From assembly GCA_001949185.1 (NCBI GenBank), contig BDGG01000005.1, positions 868,001 through 932,000 on the forward strand: a stretch of 64,000 nucleotides of DNA. The letters run 5' to 3'. Made by a program: the position numbers and the translations under genes. The notes under the pieces were generated by a model that saw nothing but the letters and a program-made list of their open reading frames with translations, searched no databases and was not told where the DNA came from. Source of the DNA: Ramazzottius varieornatus. Its lineage: Eukaryota; Tardigrada; Eutardigrada; Parachela; Ramazzottiidae. Shown here one piece after another: positions 1-11,168 of the stretch; position 1 is the first letter of the stretch; each line of letters opens with the position of its first letter.

Positions 1-193
1 CAGCATAATTTCTTAAGTATCATACAGCTGTTTACAGGAGTGTGAAAGAGTGTGAGATCCTTTGGTCTGAGGCTGCAAACTACCTGACTGGATCCAGCAG
101 CTTCGGCTGAATCCGAAGTGCTGAACGTGTCGCGGAACGCTGTGCGATATGAAGCAGTTCCTCGGATCGGATCAAGACCAGTGATGAAGGACA

Positions 194-3100
194 ATGGTAC
201 GCAGTGTGGAGTACGAAAAAGGATCTTTTGAGGACAAGTATGAAGTCATTCGAGAGCTTGGAAGGTAAGAAACTGCTCGCTTCCATTTGCTTACAACGTT
301 AGCCATGCATATCGTACGTCACGTAGTGCCACAGGCATATGATGAACGGGCGGCATCTTTTCAGCACCGCAGTGACGTCAAACGCAAGTATAGCATAAAC
401 CTTTTAGTTTTAAATTGTATCGCATTCGATATTGAGTGAAAGTGGCGAAGCTTGAGTTATTGGAGAGTGGTTTACTGACCCCGTCGACCCGGTTATGGAA
501 AAGGCTTCTTTTTGCTTGGTGAGGCCCAAAAGAGGTATGATTGTTGATGTAGTAGCTTCTGGGAAAGAGGAGAGGGAAACGCTGATATTGGTTTGTTCCT
601 GTCAATCCACCTTATAGCTTCGATCTACGCGTTGTCGATTGTCTGTTGATTCAGGCCACTAGCCGTCTGCTGGAGAAAGTCGACAATACTCAATGGAATC
701 AGAAGTGATACCCCGCAGAAGGTACCTTTGTACAGCGAAGCACTCCAGCCGTCGCCGAGTTGCACTTGACAAAGCACTGAAGTTTACGGTCTGTCGTTCG
801 GGCGCACTCTTCCGCATCGTCTCGACAGGCAATGAGAGCATTTGTTTTTGATTAATACCCCTTTTTTCAGCACCCAATAGGTACATTTAGGCAGAATGAT
901 GCCTGCCATCAACGCTGCTTCGTCAGTGATGCGGTACTGAGCGAGAACACCCTTCAGTTCTTCGGGCTTCTTTTCCATTCGCAAACCCTTGGCCGAAGTC
1001 AAGCTCTCACTATAACTACAAAGCAGAAACATCAGAGAAAACCAAGATCGAGGAACTCTTTCGTCCATGGTCAATTAACCTCTGTAAATTTGTACAAATA
1101 TGGTGTGAATCAACAGAGACTTTGAGTAATGCGGAACCGGCGTCTATTTACAGAACAGACGATAAAAACAACGCCCTTGCTTGTGTTTCCGTTTACGTTG
1201 GAGAGCTAAATGGCCCATTGTTGTTTACCTTGTGGACGGAAACAGCGATAAATTATCAGGCAATTATTATACTCTCGAGTACCGCGCACTGCACCTTTGC
1301 CTCTCCAAATCGGTGTGAAGTGGGCAGACGTCAGGACCATAGTTTAATATGCTAGTGAGTCAAAAGCTACCACTTCAACCCGACTCAGCTCGATACCTCA
1401 AATTTACAACATTGCAGACACTTCCTGAAAATCCAGCAACCCAATTATAATAGTTTCAGATCTAATTGGAGCTCGGCAAGCGGACCCGACCAGATCGTTT
1501 TCCAAGTGGCGCACGCTTCCAGCCAATATCACCGCAATCATGCGTCACTTGGGGTTGAGTTGGCTTACCTAGCTCTCAGTTGATCTCGTATCTTGCTTAC
1601 ATCGAATAGTGAATTAAGCTAGCTGGGTAGGCGGAAGTTGTACTCGACGGTAATTTTTCCTTGTCCAAATAATTACCCATAAAATTCTTGGCCGAGTGTT
1701 GTCATAAGATGACATTCATGGTCAATTGACATTTTTTTTTATTTGCCAGCAATTTGTCGCTACAGAGTGCATGCAACGGAGTGTTGATGGCGGAACTCAA
1801 CTGTGGCAGTACAATCGAAGCAAGCAATGCTTCAAGCTGGCCGTTTAGCGATATTTCATGGCCGTTTCGCTCCCTTGCATCCTTAACGAATTAATGACGG
1901 ACTAGACTACCAAGCGTAGTACCGTTGGCGGAAGGTCAGGGTAATCTTTTTGGCAATAACAATCCTACACCTCATGTCAATAAACAACAGGCTAATTCGA
2001 CAGACAGCTAATAACCAGACAAGCTCGAAAGATGTTAGACGCTATCAACAATATTCTTAATTCATGACGGTGGTTTTTTCTTGACGCCTTTCGAGCCTGT
2101 GGCGGACGCATGAGCGATGTTCACGCACTTACATACACCGAAACTTGCACACAGTGTGTTATCAGTGTTTGTAGGTGTGTGTCGTGCGAAGGTCTCTTTT
2201 TAGGGTTTTAGCGGGGCGTCTTGTGGAGGTTTCGATCGGTGGTTCTTCGAGTTCGTGAAGGTTGAGCGCTTCGTCGGAATGTGGGTATCTTCGGGCCAAA
2301 ACGTGGAGTGCAATGTCTTCAGGTTTTTTGAATACGACGAGCTTCTCACCGGCGGAAGGTCCTTTCAGTTATTCAGGTGGCGAATAAGCAGTGCGTAACC
2401 GAGTGGTTCTTAATCGTCTGTGCTGCACACCGATCGTATTCATCTTCAAGTTCCTTTCATAAAGATATTTCGCTGTGTTTGCAAAAGATGGTCCTTGTTT
2501 ATTACGTAAAGGCGGGTCGAATGAAAAACCGCAGACTGATATCGACGAGCAAACACAACAAACAAGGTTCCTCACAGATATCTGGCAGCGGAGTAAGCGG
2601 AATAAAAGTAATGATACCGGTAAATCTGGTTGGATGTTTGGGCTTATGCTTGTTGCGTGTTGACAAGAGCTGCTTGGGTAATCGTTCATGTCTGACTGGC
2701 TTTGTGCAGGGCTTTGTACACTGGCTAATGACCACCTTGTGCTTTTTTGTCTGTTTGCAGTGGCCACTTTGCCGTCGTTCGACAGTGTGTGGAAAAAGCC
2801 ACTGGTCAAGCCTACGCCGCTAAATTCATCCGGAAGCGCCGGCAAAAATTTAGTCGGCGTGGAGCGGCGTTGGAGGATATCGACAACGAAATCGCCCTCT
2901 TGTCCTCGTTAAAACACGACAACATCATCAGCCTCCACCAAGTCTTTCAGGATGATAGTCACGTTATCCTCATACTCGAACTGTAAGCAGCCGCGTTTCT
3001 CAGGATAAGAATAATCCAAAAAAATGGAAGCTGGGAGAACATACCGACAAGATTATTTTCCCAAGTGGCGCATGTTATCAGTGTTACTAGCTGAAAGCGT

Positions 3101-6100
3101 GCACCACTTGAAAAAGCGAGCTTGTCAACTTTGGTTGTTGTACCAAGTGGCGCGCCTTTCCAGTGGTGCTGGCTGAAAGTGTGCGCCACATGGAAAGACG
3201 ATCTCGCCGAGTTTGTTTACCGAGATGACACAATTTATAATAAAGTCGATCAAAAGGTCGCCAGGAGTTCAGGTCTGATTCACCGCAAGAATTTAATATT
3301 GGGACCAATCGAGAAAAGTCAAAGGAACACAAGGTTGACGGACAAATGGGGCCATTGCGTGCCTTTTTTGTCGTGGGCAGAAGAGAACCTTTAGAAAAAG
3401 CATCGATTGATGGAAGGTCGACGGTTGTTGAGTTGCGGTTGCCAGTCGCTTCTGGTATTTTGCAAGGAAATATTACCGTCAGAGATTATATGCTTTTTTC
3501 TCACGCATTGTGTGCCTCTTGATGTTGGTTAATCGTTTGTTATTGGCGTGATTCGAAAAGCAGCCATTATTTTGATGTCCTTCCGCTCTGTCTTGACAAA
3601 CAAGACTTTTTCACTACCTTCGTCACATATATATCCGTTCTATGATGCGGAAAACCGTAGAAAATGCTCCAGATTGTATGCGTGAATCCATTTGATTCAT
3701 TATTAACAAGTGCAGTTCAGTAAACCCAATCAAGCAAATACGATTTGAATACTCGAGGAAAGCAATTTCTGACGACATCTTTTACCAAATTTGATTTGAC
3801 CGACAATTTTGACCAAATTAACTCTTTTTCACATCTTTTCAGGGTTTCTGGCGGCGAACTGTTCCATTACCTTTCCGAGCGCGAGCACTTGAGCGAAGAG
3901 GACGCCTCGATCTTTGTTCAGCAGATTCTGTTCGGACTAGACCACCTACATCAACATGGCATTGCGCATTTGGATCTCAAGTAAGCTTGGTCTTCCGCCC
4001 ACCACTTATTCGCTACAGCCGGCATCACACACATACCTCGTTCTTTTTGCCCGCACTTTTTCATGCCTGTTTTTTTGCGTAATTTTATAGGCCTGAGAAT
4101 ATACTCCTGCGATCAGCCGAGTCGCAGGTCATTAAAATCATTGATTTCGGCTTGGCCAAGCGTCTCGACCACACTGCCAACGGGGGCAAAGAGGTGAAAT
4201 GCATGATGGGCACCGCCGAGTTTGTGGCACCGGAAGTGGTCAACTACGAAGCCCTCTCTCTGCAAACAGACATGTGGAGTGTTGGTGTCATCACCTACAT
4301 GCTCCTCAGTGGCAGCTCCCCTTTCGCCGGTCAAGACCAGCAGGAAACGTTCACCAACATCACACGAGCCGAGTTCGATTTTGACGAGGAGGTCTTCAGC
4401 ACTACCAGGTAAAGGAAAACTGATGCAGTAACCGCCAAGTGCTAAACCAAGTTCGATCATTGAGATTACAGTGAATCTACCATATGAACGAATGGCAGAC
4501 ATCGAAGTTACAAAAACTCGTAGAAAAGTTGACCGCAGAATGTCCCATCCAAAACACAACTCAGTGACCACTCCAGTCAAATAAAATGGAACAGCTGTGT
4601 AGGAAGAAAGTCGTTTTCCACGTTTCTGGCCCTGTTTCGTGACCAGATGATTTTTGAAACCAGATATGAATAGAATCACCATGAGAATAGCGTTTGTGGA
4701 GCGAAGACTGGTGTCTTGTTTGTAGCGACCTGGCCAAGGATTTTATCAAGCGCCTCCTAGTGCGGGAGCCCCGGAAGCGTTTTACACCGAAGCAAGCTCT
4801 CGAGCACCCATGGATCCGCCCAAGGAATTCCCAGCAGGCCGTCAAGCGCAAAGCATCGGCCATCAACATGACGCGCCTCAAAGCCTTCTCGGCCAAGCGA
4901 AGATGGCAAAAGTCGCTGAGGGTGGTCAAACTGTGTAATCGCCTGTCCAAAGGCAACCGACCGTCGTCCACAGCCTCCATCCTTTCCAACGATGGCTCAT
5001 CCAACGAAACGCTCGATATGCCAGAGAACTTCGTGACCAGAGCTATCTTTTGCGCCGTTGAAGACGGGAACCGCCAAGGACTCGAACGACTTCTCAGCAT
5101 GGCCACCGTCGATCTCAACACTTCCAATGAGCTGGGCATCACGGCGGCCCATGTGGCGGCTGGCGCCGGCAGATCTCACATCCTTTCTCTCCTACACGAA
5201 ACATACCGGTATTGCATAGCACGTCGGCAAGAGACTGTATGTGATCATCGTCTCAGGTGGCGCGCTTCTCGATAGTGTTGGCTGATAATGTGCGCCACTT
5301 GGAAAAAGGATCATGTACAAAATATCTGCTGGCGTCCTGTATAAAGTCTTCCAGCATGTGTAAGGGTTCAACGACATCGGTGACTAGAATCTATTGTTTG
5401 ACTAGGTTGAGTGTCACCAGCCAGGATCACTACGGGGATACGCCACTCCATTGGGCAGCTCGACAAGGCCATCAAGAAACCCTCACGTACCTGCTGGCAC
5501 AGAATGCGGACGTTTCCGTTCTCAACTTAAACCAGGAAACCGCTCTCTCCCAGGCTGTTCGATATGGCCACAAAGCCCTCTTCGGAGACATTCTCTCCAG
5601 ACTGGATCCACCTACCATCAATGCTCTCAACAGCGACGGTAATAACTGTCTTTTTTTGCTGCTCGGGTAGCGCTTAATGCTGGCGAAACGGAATACCGGC
5701 AAGAACTACTGTAGAAGAGTAACCGATTTTGCTGGGTCAACTTGTTTAGCCATTTTTGCTTTTGTTTTGCTTTCAGTTTGCTTTGCTTTTTCCGCTGATT
5801 TTTTGTTTCTTTGAAGTTTGAGAACTGTGGTTGTTTTTGAAGGTGATGGCAGCATTCACTTGGGTGCCTGGTACGGTTCCTCCGAGTGCCTTCTCGAACT
5901 CCTAAAGAGCGATAAAGTCGACCGAAACCTACAGAATGCTCAACGAGAAACCGCCCTGCATATCGCTGCCTCCAAAGGCGCCTTGGCCTGTATGGAGGTA
6001 CTGGTCAAACAGGGCGCCAGCTGCGACATACCCGATACTTCCGGTTGGGTTCCTCTGGTCACCGCCCTAAAAAACTTTCAACCTGAAGCCGTGCATCACC

Positions 6101-8352
6101 TCCTCGAAAGATCGAAACTGACGGTGGTCGACAAAGACGGAAACAGTCTGTTACATCATGCAGCTGAGACAGGAGACATGACAGTAGTAGAGCTTCTCTT
6201 GGAAAAACACGGTGAGATGCTGAAGAAAGTCTCTAACAATGGAGCTACACCGCTGCACCACGCAGCTCGCCATGGGCATCTAGAGATCGCACGGCTGTTC
6301 TGCGCTAGTGGCGCCGATGTGGAGGCCTTGGACGCCGAAGGTCTGTCAGCGGAAGTGGCGGCCTACCTTAACGGCCACAAAGACGTTGGGGACTTTTTAA
6401 AGACTCTAAGCGATCCTTCTGTTCGAGCGAAGTTACTGAACGAGCTGAAGACTAAAGGCGGACCGTTGAGTTGTTTCACGGTCCGAGTGCTTGGTCATCC
6501 TCGCGTGGGGAAGACGAGCTTTGTAAAGAGTTTACAGACTTCTTCAGTGGGAAATTTCGCCCGGAAAGGCAGTGCCTTCTTCCGGCGGAACGGGAAGAAA
6601 CCTGCTCCGACCAAGAGCTCTTCCATGACCAACATGCACCAAATGCGCCACGGCTACCCGCTGTTCTGTACGACCTGTGTCAGTCTAGCACCTGAGTTCG
6701 ACGTAGCCATGTTCGAGTTATCAGCCGATCCTCTGTGTCTGCAAATGTACGATCATCTGGTAAAGTACACCGAATGCCTGAATATCGTCATGTTCAGCCT
6801 GGCCGAGTCGACCGCGGTCCAACGTCAGCAAGTATCCTTCTGGTTGCGGCTTCTTTCTCTCTCCTTCATTCCTGAGGACTCATTGGGCTTCTCCGGGAAA
6901 TCCACCAACGCACCAGTGGTTCTTCTAGTGGGAACTCACGCCGACACGGTGAAATGCAGTAAGGACAAGAACGGACTGGTGAACAACCCGATGGCGTTTA
7001 CGTTGGTCGAGAATATGAGGAAGCACTTTGGCTGTGAATTGACCATACTGCCTAATATATTCGTGGTGGATAATAATGGTAAGGTCGCTGGGTCAAACCT
7101 GACCATGGTCAAGACGTGCATGTTGTCCATCGGGAAGCAACTGCGGGCTCGCCAAGAACTGTCTTCTGTCTTGTTAAAGAAAGTCCAGGATAGGTTGCCC
7201 GTATGGCGTGCCTCACGCTTACTCCTCGACAAAAAGAAGTTCCTGGACGCGGTCCAGAAGGAAGCCAACCAACTCATCACTTTCAAGCACGCGGAAGTTT
7301 TGGTCAGGCAGTTGGTGTTTATCGGCGAAATAGCTTTGGTCGACCATCACGTCATCATTTCACCACATCATCTGTTCAATCAACTGGTCATGCCTTTCCT
7401 GTACGGACAAGTGCAGCTGAAGAACTCCCGCTCCGTCTTCCGTCCAAGAGATCTCCACTTTATTTTCACAAACTACTGGCACAACACCGTCGAAGTTACG
7501 GAAGCCATGAAGATCCTTGGAGCGTGTGTACAAACAGGAGCAGGTGACAGTACGCAGGTTGAGTTCCCCGCCTTGGTTGACAGTTCCATAACCAAGCCGT
7601 CCTTCCCCAACGTCAACAACACGCTGTCGGTCCGAATGAAAATCCCAGATTTTCCTTCGTACCCTCTTTTGGTCTTCCCCCGACTGCTTTCTCACATGAG
7701 AGAACACACGATATCAAACAAAAACTTCCAAGGACTTCAGTTTTTTTTCCGGGGCTTAAAGTTGATGGACTCGCTGATCGTCAGCTGGAATCCGCAAGCG
7801 GAAAGTATCGAAGTGTGTGGAAAGGGGGATGTGTCTGTTGTGAAGGATGTCTGCTCAGCTGTCGAAGCTGCTGTCACGTCTTTACTTCCTGGTGCTCTTC
7901 TCGAGTCTAGCGTGTACATAAATGGTCAACAGGTTCCCTGTTTCCCGACGGACGACTTGAAAGTCCAAGATTTGCCTCTACCGTTACTGGCTCGTTTGTG
8001 TCGTTACTTGGATCCTCGCAATGCTTTTGGTCAAGACTGGTGTTTGTTAGCGGTGAAGCTGGGTCTGTACGATCGTCTGATGCCCAAGTTGAACGGTAGC
8101 TCGCCGTCGATGGAAAGCATGACGAGCTTGTTGCTGAAAGAGTGGACGGGGAACCCGGAAATGAAGCCAACTGTACAGAATCTCTTGGATGGGCTGGAGC
8201 AGATTGAACGTCCCGAAGTGGCGAATGTTTTACGAAAGTTTTTACCGCTTTACAACTTTGTTTTAGATGGCTCGTTGATGGAAGCGACGTCGCCGTCCAG
8301 TCCTAGCGATAAAACATTGTCCAGCATGTCTAGCTCTGTGTTATCGCGGTGA
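194..8352 (+). CDS. DAPK: Death-associated protein kinase (DAPK family), ankyrin/ROC-COR/death domain kinase
   Basis: Seven coding exons: 194-264, 2761-2982, 3843-3980, 4091-4408, 4726-5208, 5406-5638, 5843-8352; all GT-AG, summing to 1324 codons plus stop (human DAPK1 is about 1430). Order of domains matches DAPK1: Ser/Thr kinase (about 16-285) with GHFAVV glycine loop, VAIK-type Lys in YAAKFI, the DAPK basic loop RKRRQKFSRRG, catalytic HLDLKPEN, IDFGLAK and VAPEVVN; calmodulin/autoregulatory segment (about 288-324, NMTRLKAFSAKRRWQKSLR); ankyrin repeats (about 360-690); ROC GTPase with P-loop GHPRVGKTSF near 703-712 and COR; death domain about 1199-1290; Ser-rich tail SSMSSSVLSR. Known role of the family: calcium/calmodulin-regulated kinase in cell death, autophagy and epithelial wound responses. 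Introns 1, 2 and 5 hold copies of the dispersed palindrome; intron 1 is 2.5 kb. The start ATG at 194 directly precedes the family N-terminus. Confidence 0.95.
699..1068 (-). CDS. Possible small secreted Cys-rich protein nested antisense in DAPK intron 1
   Basis: Not recognised. Two-exon model on the minus strand: 1068-859 (70 codons) joined to 776-699 (25 codons plus stop). The 82-nt intron 858-777 has GTATTA...TTCAG ends, is phase 0, and its length is typical of this genome. The 95-residue product begins with a hydrophobic stretch (about residues 7-18, SWFSLMFLLCS) that could be a signal peptide, then a charged helix-like part (MEKKPEELKGVLAQY), then a Cys-bearing end containing KCTYWVLKKG across the junction to CFVKCN and a last Cys near LRC. 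This is inference from splice logic and composition only. It could equally be a chance open frame in a long intron. Confidence 0.35.
1470..1578. repeat. Dispersed intronic palindrome, copy 1
   Basis: In DAPK intron 1. Core arms AAGTGGCGCACG (1504-1515) and CATGCGTCACTT (1539-1550); loop AGCCAATATCACC; outer arms GCTCGGCAAG/CAGATCG and their mirror. Confidence 0.85.
3031..3141. repeat. Dispersed intronic palindrome, copy 2
   Basis: In DAPK intron 2, adjacent to copy 3. Core CCAAGTGGCGCATG ... GCGTGCACCACTTG with the loop in reverse orientation (CAGTGTTACTAGCTG). Confidence 0.8.
3142..3229. repeat. Dispersed intronic palindrome, copy 3
   Basis: In DAPK intron 2, head to tail with copy 2. Core CCAAGTGGCGCGCC ... 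GTGCGCCACATGG; right outer arm CTCGCCGAGTTTGTTTACCG is the best-preserved outer arm. Confidence 0.85.
5230..5338. repeat. Dispersed intronic palindrome, copy 4
   Basis: In DAPK intron 5 (5209-5405), which it mostly fills. Core AGGTGGCGCGCTT ... ATGTGCGCCACTTGG, flanked by GATCAT and GGATCATG. Confidence 0.8.
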
Positions 8353-8556
8353 CCACTGTAACGTTTTTGATCTTCTTCCTTGCCACTTTTTATTGTTTCT
8401 TTTGCTGCCTTTTGCACTGTTTTTTCTGGTGTGTTTTTTCCAAGTTTATCTTTTTTCCACAAGCATTGTGATCTGGCGGTTCAATGTTCCTTTTTTGTTC
8501 ACCACGCATTACTTTTGAATGATGCTGTGCAATGAGTACTGTACTTGTATAAAGGC

Positions 8557-8855
8557 GTACGAGGTAGACGGCATGGAGATTACAAGTCTCAATTTTGGCT
8601 TTCTCTGCGTCAAACTCATCTTTCTTGGTGTCCAAATTAAGAAAAACTTGTTCCCATTCTTTACAAACCTTTAGAGGGCAAAACAGGAGTCAAACTGGTC
8701 AGATGTGAGCCTTGAAAGGGTGGGGGGTGTCGAGCAATGTTAAAGAGCGTATGAGGTGTACTAAGATCAAGCAATCAAGCATAGAAAGCAATGTTGGACT
8801 GTAATCTCCACGCCGGAATTTCCGACTTGTAATCTCCATGCCGTCTACCTCGTAC
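8557..8855. repeat. Perfect 32-bp inverted repeat downstream of DAPK
   Basis: 8557-8588 and 8824-8855 are exact reverse complements (each contains GAGGTAGACGGCATGGAGAT or its complement), 235 bp apart. A second partial copy of the inner part (GTAATCTCCACGCC) lies just before the right arm. Possibly the ends of a small non-autonomous element; no coding inside. Confidence 0.7.
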
Positions 8856-9001
8856 TTTAAAATGAGGAAAAGACGTACAAAAGTGGCAGACCAGGGAGAG
8901 CCAAGATGTGTTGGAATTAGTCGAGTTGTCAACGGATCCAGAAGGCTGACAGTCCGAGTACGGACGGCTATGATTTTATCTGGCAAACCCCGAGTAATCC
9001 T

Positions 9002-9727
9002 CTACGCAGGTAGCAGGTATGTAACAATCTCAGCCACAAGCTGGGGAGACCCTTGTTCACACAGGCTCTTGATCACTCCGGCGGACTTCACCGCAGTAGA
9101 ATTAGTCTTGAGGTACCGGAAGGACGCATCTCTCAATGCAGGAGCCGCCACCCCATCCGTCAGCAATAGCATATCGACAATGTTACCTTCGGCTAACTGG
9201 CCAATGAGATTCAGTTCGCACTGTTCAGTTCGCAGCTGGTACTTGTCCGCCGCCAGGAGAACCTCCTTGGCCTTCTCGGTGACATCCTTATCGGAGCAGC
9301 TGCAGTACATGTACTTTACCAAGACATCGAGGACAGAAGAAGCAACGTCGTCGATCGTACATCGTCCAGTTTGGCTCTCTGACAAATTTGACTCGAAAAC
9401 GGCAGAGAAGACCGGTGAACGGGCGATTAATATGGCTTTATGTACCAGTTCCTCAGTCCCGTCGGAAGAGACCAAGGTGAAATCGCGACCAACAGGCGAC
9501 TCGTGCAGTCGCCGAAAGCTCTCTTGGAAGGAAGTTGAGTCCAACATAGAACACTCCACCTCGGCTCGCACCTTCAGATTATCGCTTTCTTCCATGCGTT
9601 CGCGCAAGTATGCGATTCTGATGAACGTATCCGATGGCAGCAGCACACACGGGCTACTGTAGTCACAGATACCCGGACTGCCGTCTTTCGGCAGAACGTA
9701 GTTCAGCGTAGTAGATGCATCGGCCAT
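9002..9727 (-). CDS. BTB/POZ-BACK protein, SPOP-like, with only the end of a MATH domain
   Basis: Single-exon frame of 241 residues from the ATG at 9727. Residues about 33-60 (FIRIAYLRERMEESDNLKVR) match the end of a MATH domain as in SPOP (FIRRDFLL...DDKLTL). A BTB domain follows at about 78-190, with the hallmark HKAILIARSPVFSAVFE and a dimer region ending AADKYQLR, then a short BACK-like part (LRDASFRYLKTN). Known role of the family: substrate adaptors for Cullin-3 ubiquitin ligases. The front of the MATH domain is missing from this frame, but recognisable remnants lie just upstream at 9795-10156, so this may be a truncated gene or a decaying paralogue. BTB homology is clear; functionality is uncertain. 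Confidence 0.75.
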   Translation of the reverse strand: MADASTTLNYVLPKDGSPGICDYSSPCVLLPSDTFIRIAYLRERMEESDNLKVRAEVECSMLDSTSFQESFRRLHESPVGRDFTLVSSDGTEELVHKAILIARSPVFSAVFESNLSESQTGRCTIDDVASSVLDVLVKYMYCSCSDKDVTEKAKEVLLAADKYQLRTEQCELNLIGQLAEGNIVDMLLLTDGVAAPALRDASFRYLKTNSTAVKSAGVIKSLCEQGSPQLVAEIVTYLLPA

Positions 9728-9794
9728 AAGTTTGTCATCTCCTCAACAACCCTGAAAGTATCGAGCACAGTTCAGGCTGTTGTCCGATATTTCA

Positions 9795-10156
9795 AAACTT
9801 AAATGACGAATGGAAGACTCACACGAACCCAATCTTTGCTTGAACTTGGATGGGGTGGCTAGTTAACATTCCCTCAGGACGAACGCGACAGAAGAACACC
9901 ACCAAGTGCTGACTTTAGAATGCAACATGAGGTACCAAGTGGACTTTCCGACGACGCGCGGCATTGATTTGGAACCTGTTCCAGAGGTACCCGCATAAAA
10001 GTGCCGAGCGGGCCAGCTGTGCTCCATAACAAAACGAACGATGTCCGAGGTCTCGGGAGTCAGCTGGCCTTCAACTTTCATCCTCTTAATGGTCGTGACC
10101 GCGTAAGCCTGCAAAAGAAGCAGATACGACTCGTTACCTGGAATATACACGACCAA
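9795..10156 (-). pseudogene. Broken MATH-domain remnant upstream of the BTB gene
   Basis: Reading the minus strand from 10156, one frame gives a MATH-like start (EHSWPARHFYAGTSGTG and KSTWYLMLH) that runs into a stop near 9863. The next MATH strands continue in another frame (LVVFFCRVRPEG, then HPIQVQAKIGFV), ending at a good donor-like GTGAGT near 9795. No splice choice I tried joins these pieces in phase to the BTB frame at 9727. The order of pieces matches a MATH-BTB protein of the SPOP type, so I read this as frameshifted or partly deleted coding sequence. A sequencing or assembly indel is an alternative. Confidence 0.45.
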
Positions 10157-10191
10157 GGCAACCGGAAATGTGGAAAACTATACCAGAGAGA

Positions 10192-10817
10192 CTGCATTAT
10201 GCCCCATTCGTGCTTACCCATCGGCGACAGAAGACAGCAGTAGAAACGGTTTTTTGGTGACGTCATCGTTCGCACTTCCAGCGGCGAAAGTTCTGCGGCC
10301 GCAACAAAAGTTTTTGAGTACGGACGGTCCATTACTTAGCTTTTTGCGCTTGGTTTTTCCCCTAACTTTTTCGTTTAGTGCCGTATTTCGCAACCTACGG
10401 GAATCAGGTTGAGCAGCCTGCGGAAAATGTTTTTCTGGCGGATTTTCACTTTGGCGCGTTTTCTATCTTCCTGTAATACAACCCCTTCTGTACTCACCCA
10501 GGATCTCTTGCATAGAATCTATCGAGGTATATACTGACTCATCGAGGTATACAGTCGACAGGTTGTGGACTATAACATGACATGACACCACACCACACCA
10601 TATGACATAACCTGACTTGACATAACGTTTCTGCCGCATCGGAGTATGAACGACAGGCAGTTTTACCGAAAGGTGCAGAGAGTCAAAACTTAGCGAAAAG
10701 TTGTAACATCATGCCTACGTCAGATATTTGCGAACCGTTGGCAGCCGCATTACTTGGTTGCAAACTTCTCGCCTTTCACTTCTGTCGTCGACGCGTAAGC
10801 ACGAATGGGGCATTATG
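10192..10817. repeat. 40-bp inverted repeat pair
   Basis: 10192-10231 (containing GCCCCATTCGTGCTTACC) is matched in reverse by 10778-10817 (GTAAGCACGAATGGGGC), about 34 of 40 bases. Spacer of about 550 bp without coding sequence. May be two copies of one dispersed repeat in opposite orientation rather than element ends. Confidence 0.6.
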
Positions 10818-10830
10818 AGAGCTGATTTGT

Positions 10831-10880
10831 GAAAAACCGCTTCGAACGGGATTCGAACACCCATTTCCATGTTCAGTGAG
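10831..10880 (-). other. tRNA-like B box with T-run, possible SINE fragment
   Basis: On the minus strand the sequence GTGTTCGAATCCCG matches the RNA polymerase III B box (GWTCRANNC), and a TTTTT terminator follows about 14 bases later. The T-stem does not pair properly and I found no acceptor stem, so it is not an intact tRNA. It abuts the right arm of the inverted repeat above. Confidence 0.3.
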
Positions 10881-11168
10881 GTAGAATGTGCCGCATTAAT
10901 GACAGAAGTGCCCATTTACCGGTTCTTGGCAGGTTGTGCGCGACGGTTGCGTAAATCTCGAATCTCGATAAGTGTATTAGGCTGCATAAATCACTCGCTA
11001 TCCAGATTCCAGGGTTTTGCAAAATTGTCGAAGCTGTTGCATTGTTAGCTGTTCGACTGTTTCCTCTTCCTAGTTCCGTCACGAAGAAGTCCTCTCAGCT
11101 CCGACATATGGTTGTTGACTTTGTATAGACGGCTATAGCTTGTAAGACGGAGCTGCCCGCACCTATCG

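Noticed and set aside
2369-2845. Overlapping open frames on both strands before DAPK exon 2
   Set aside because: No similarity, and the plus-strand one merely runs into exon 2 from the intron.
9002-9662. Plus-strand open frame of over 270 residues at 8838-9662
   Set aside because: Antisense shadow of the BTB gene, which has recognisable domain motifs on the minus strand.
10840-10915. Candidate tRNA gene on the minus strand
   Set aside because: The T-loop-like motif is present, but the T-stem has the wrong spacing and no acceptor or anticodon arm forms.
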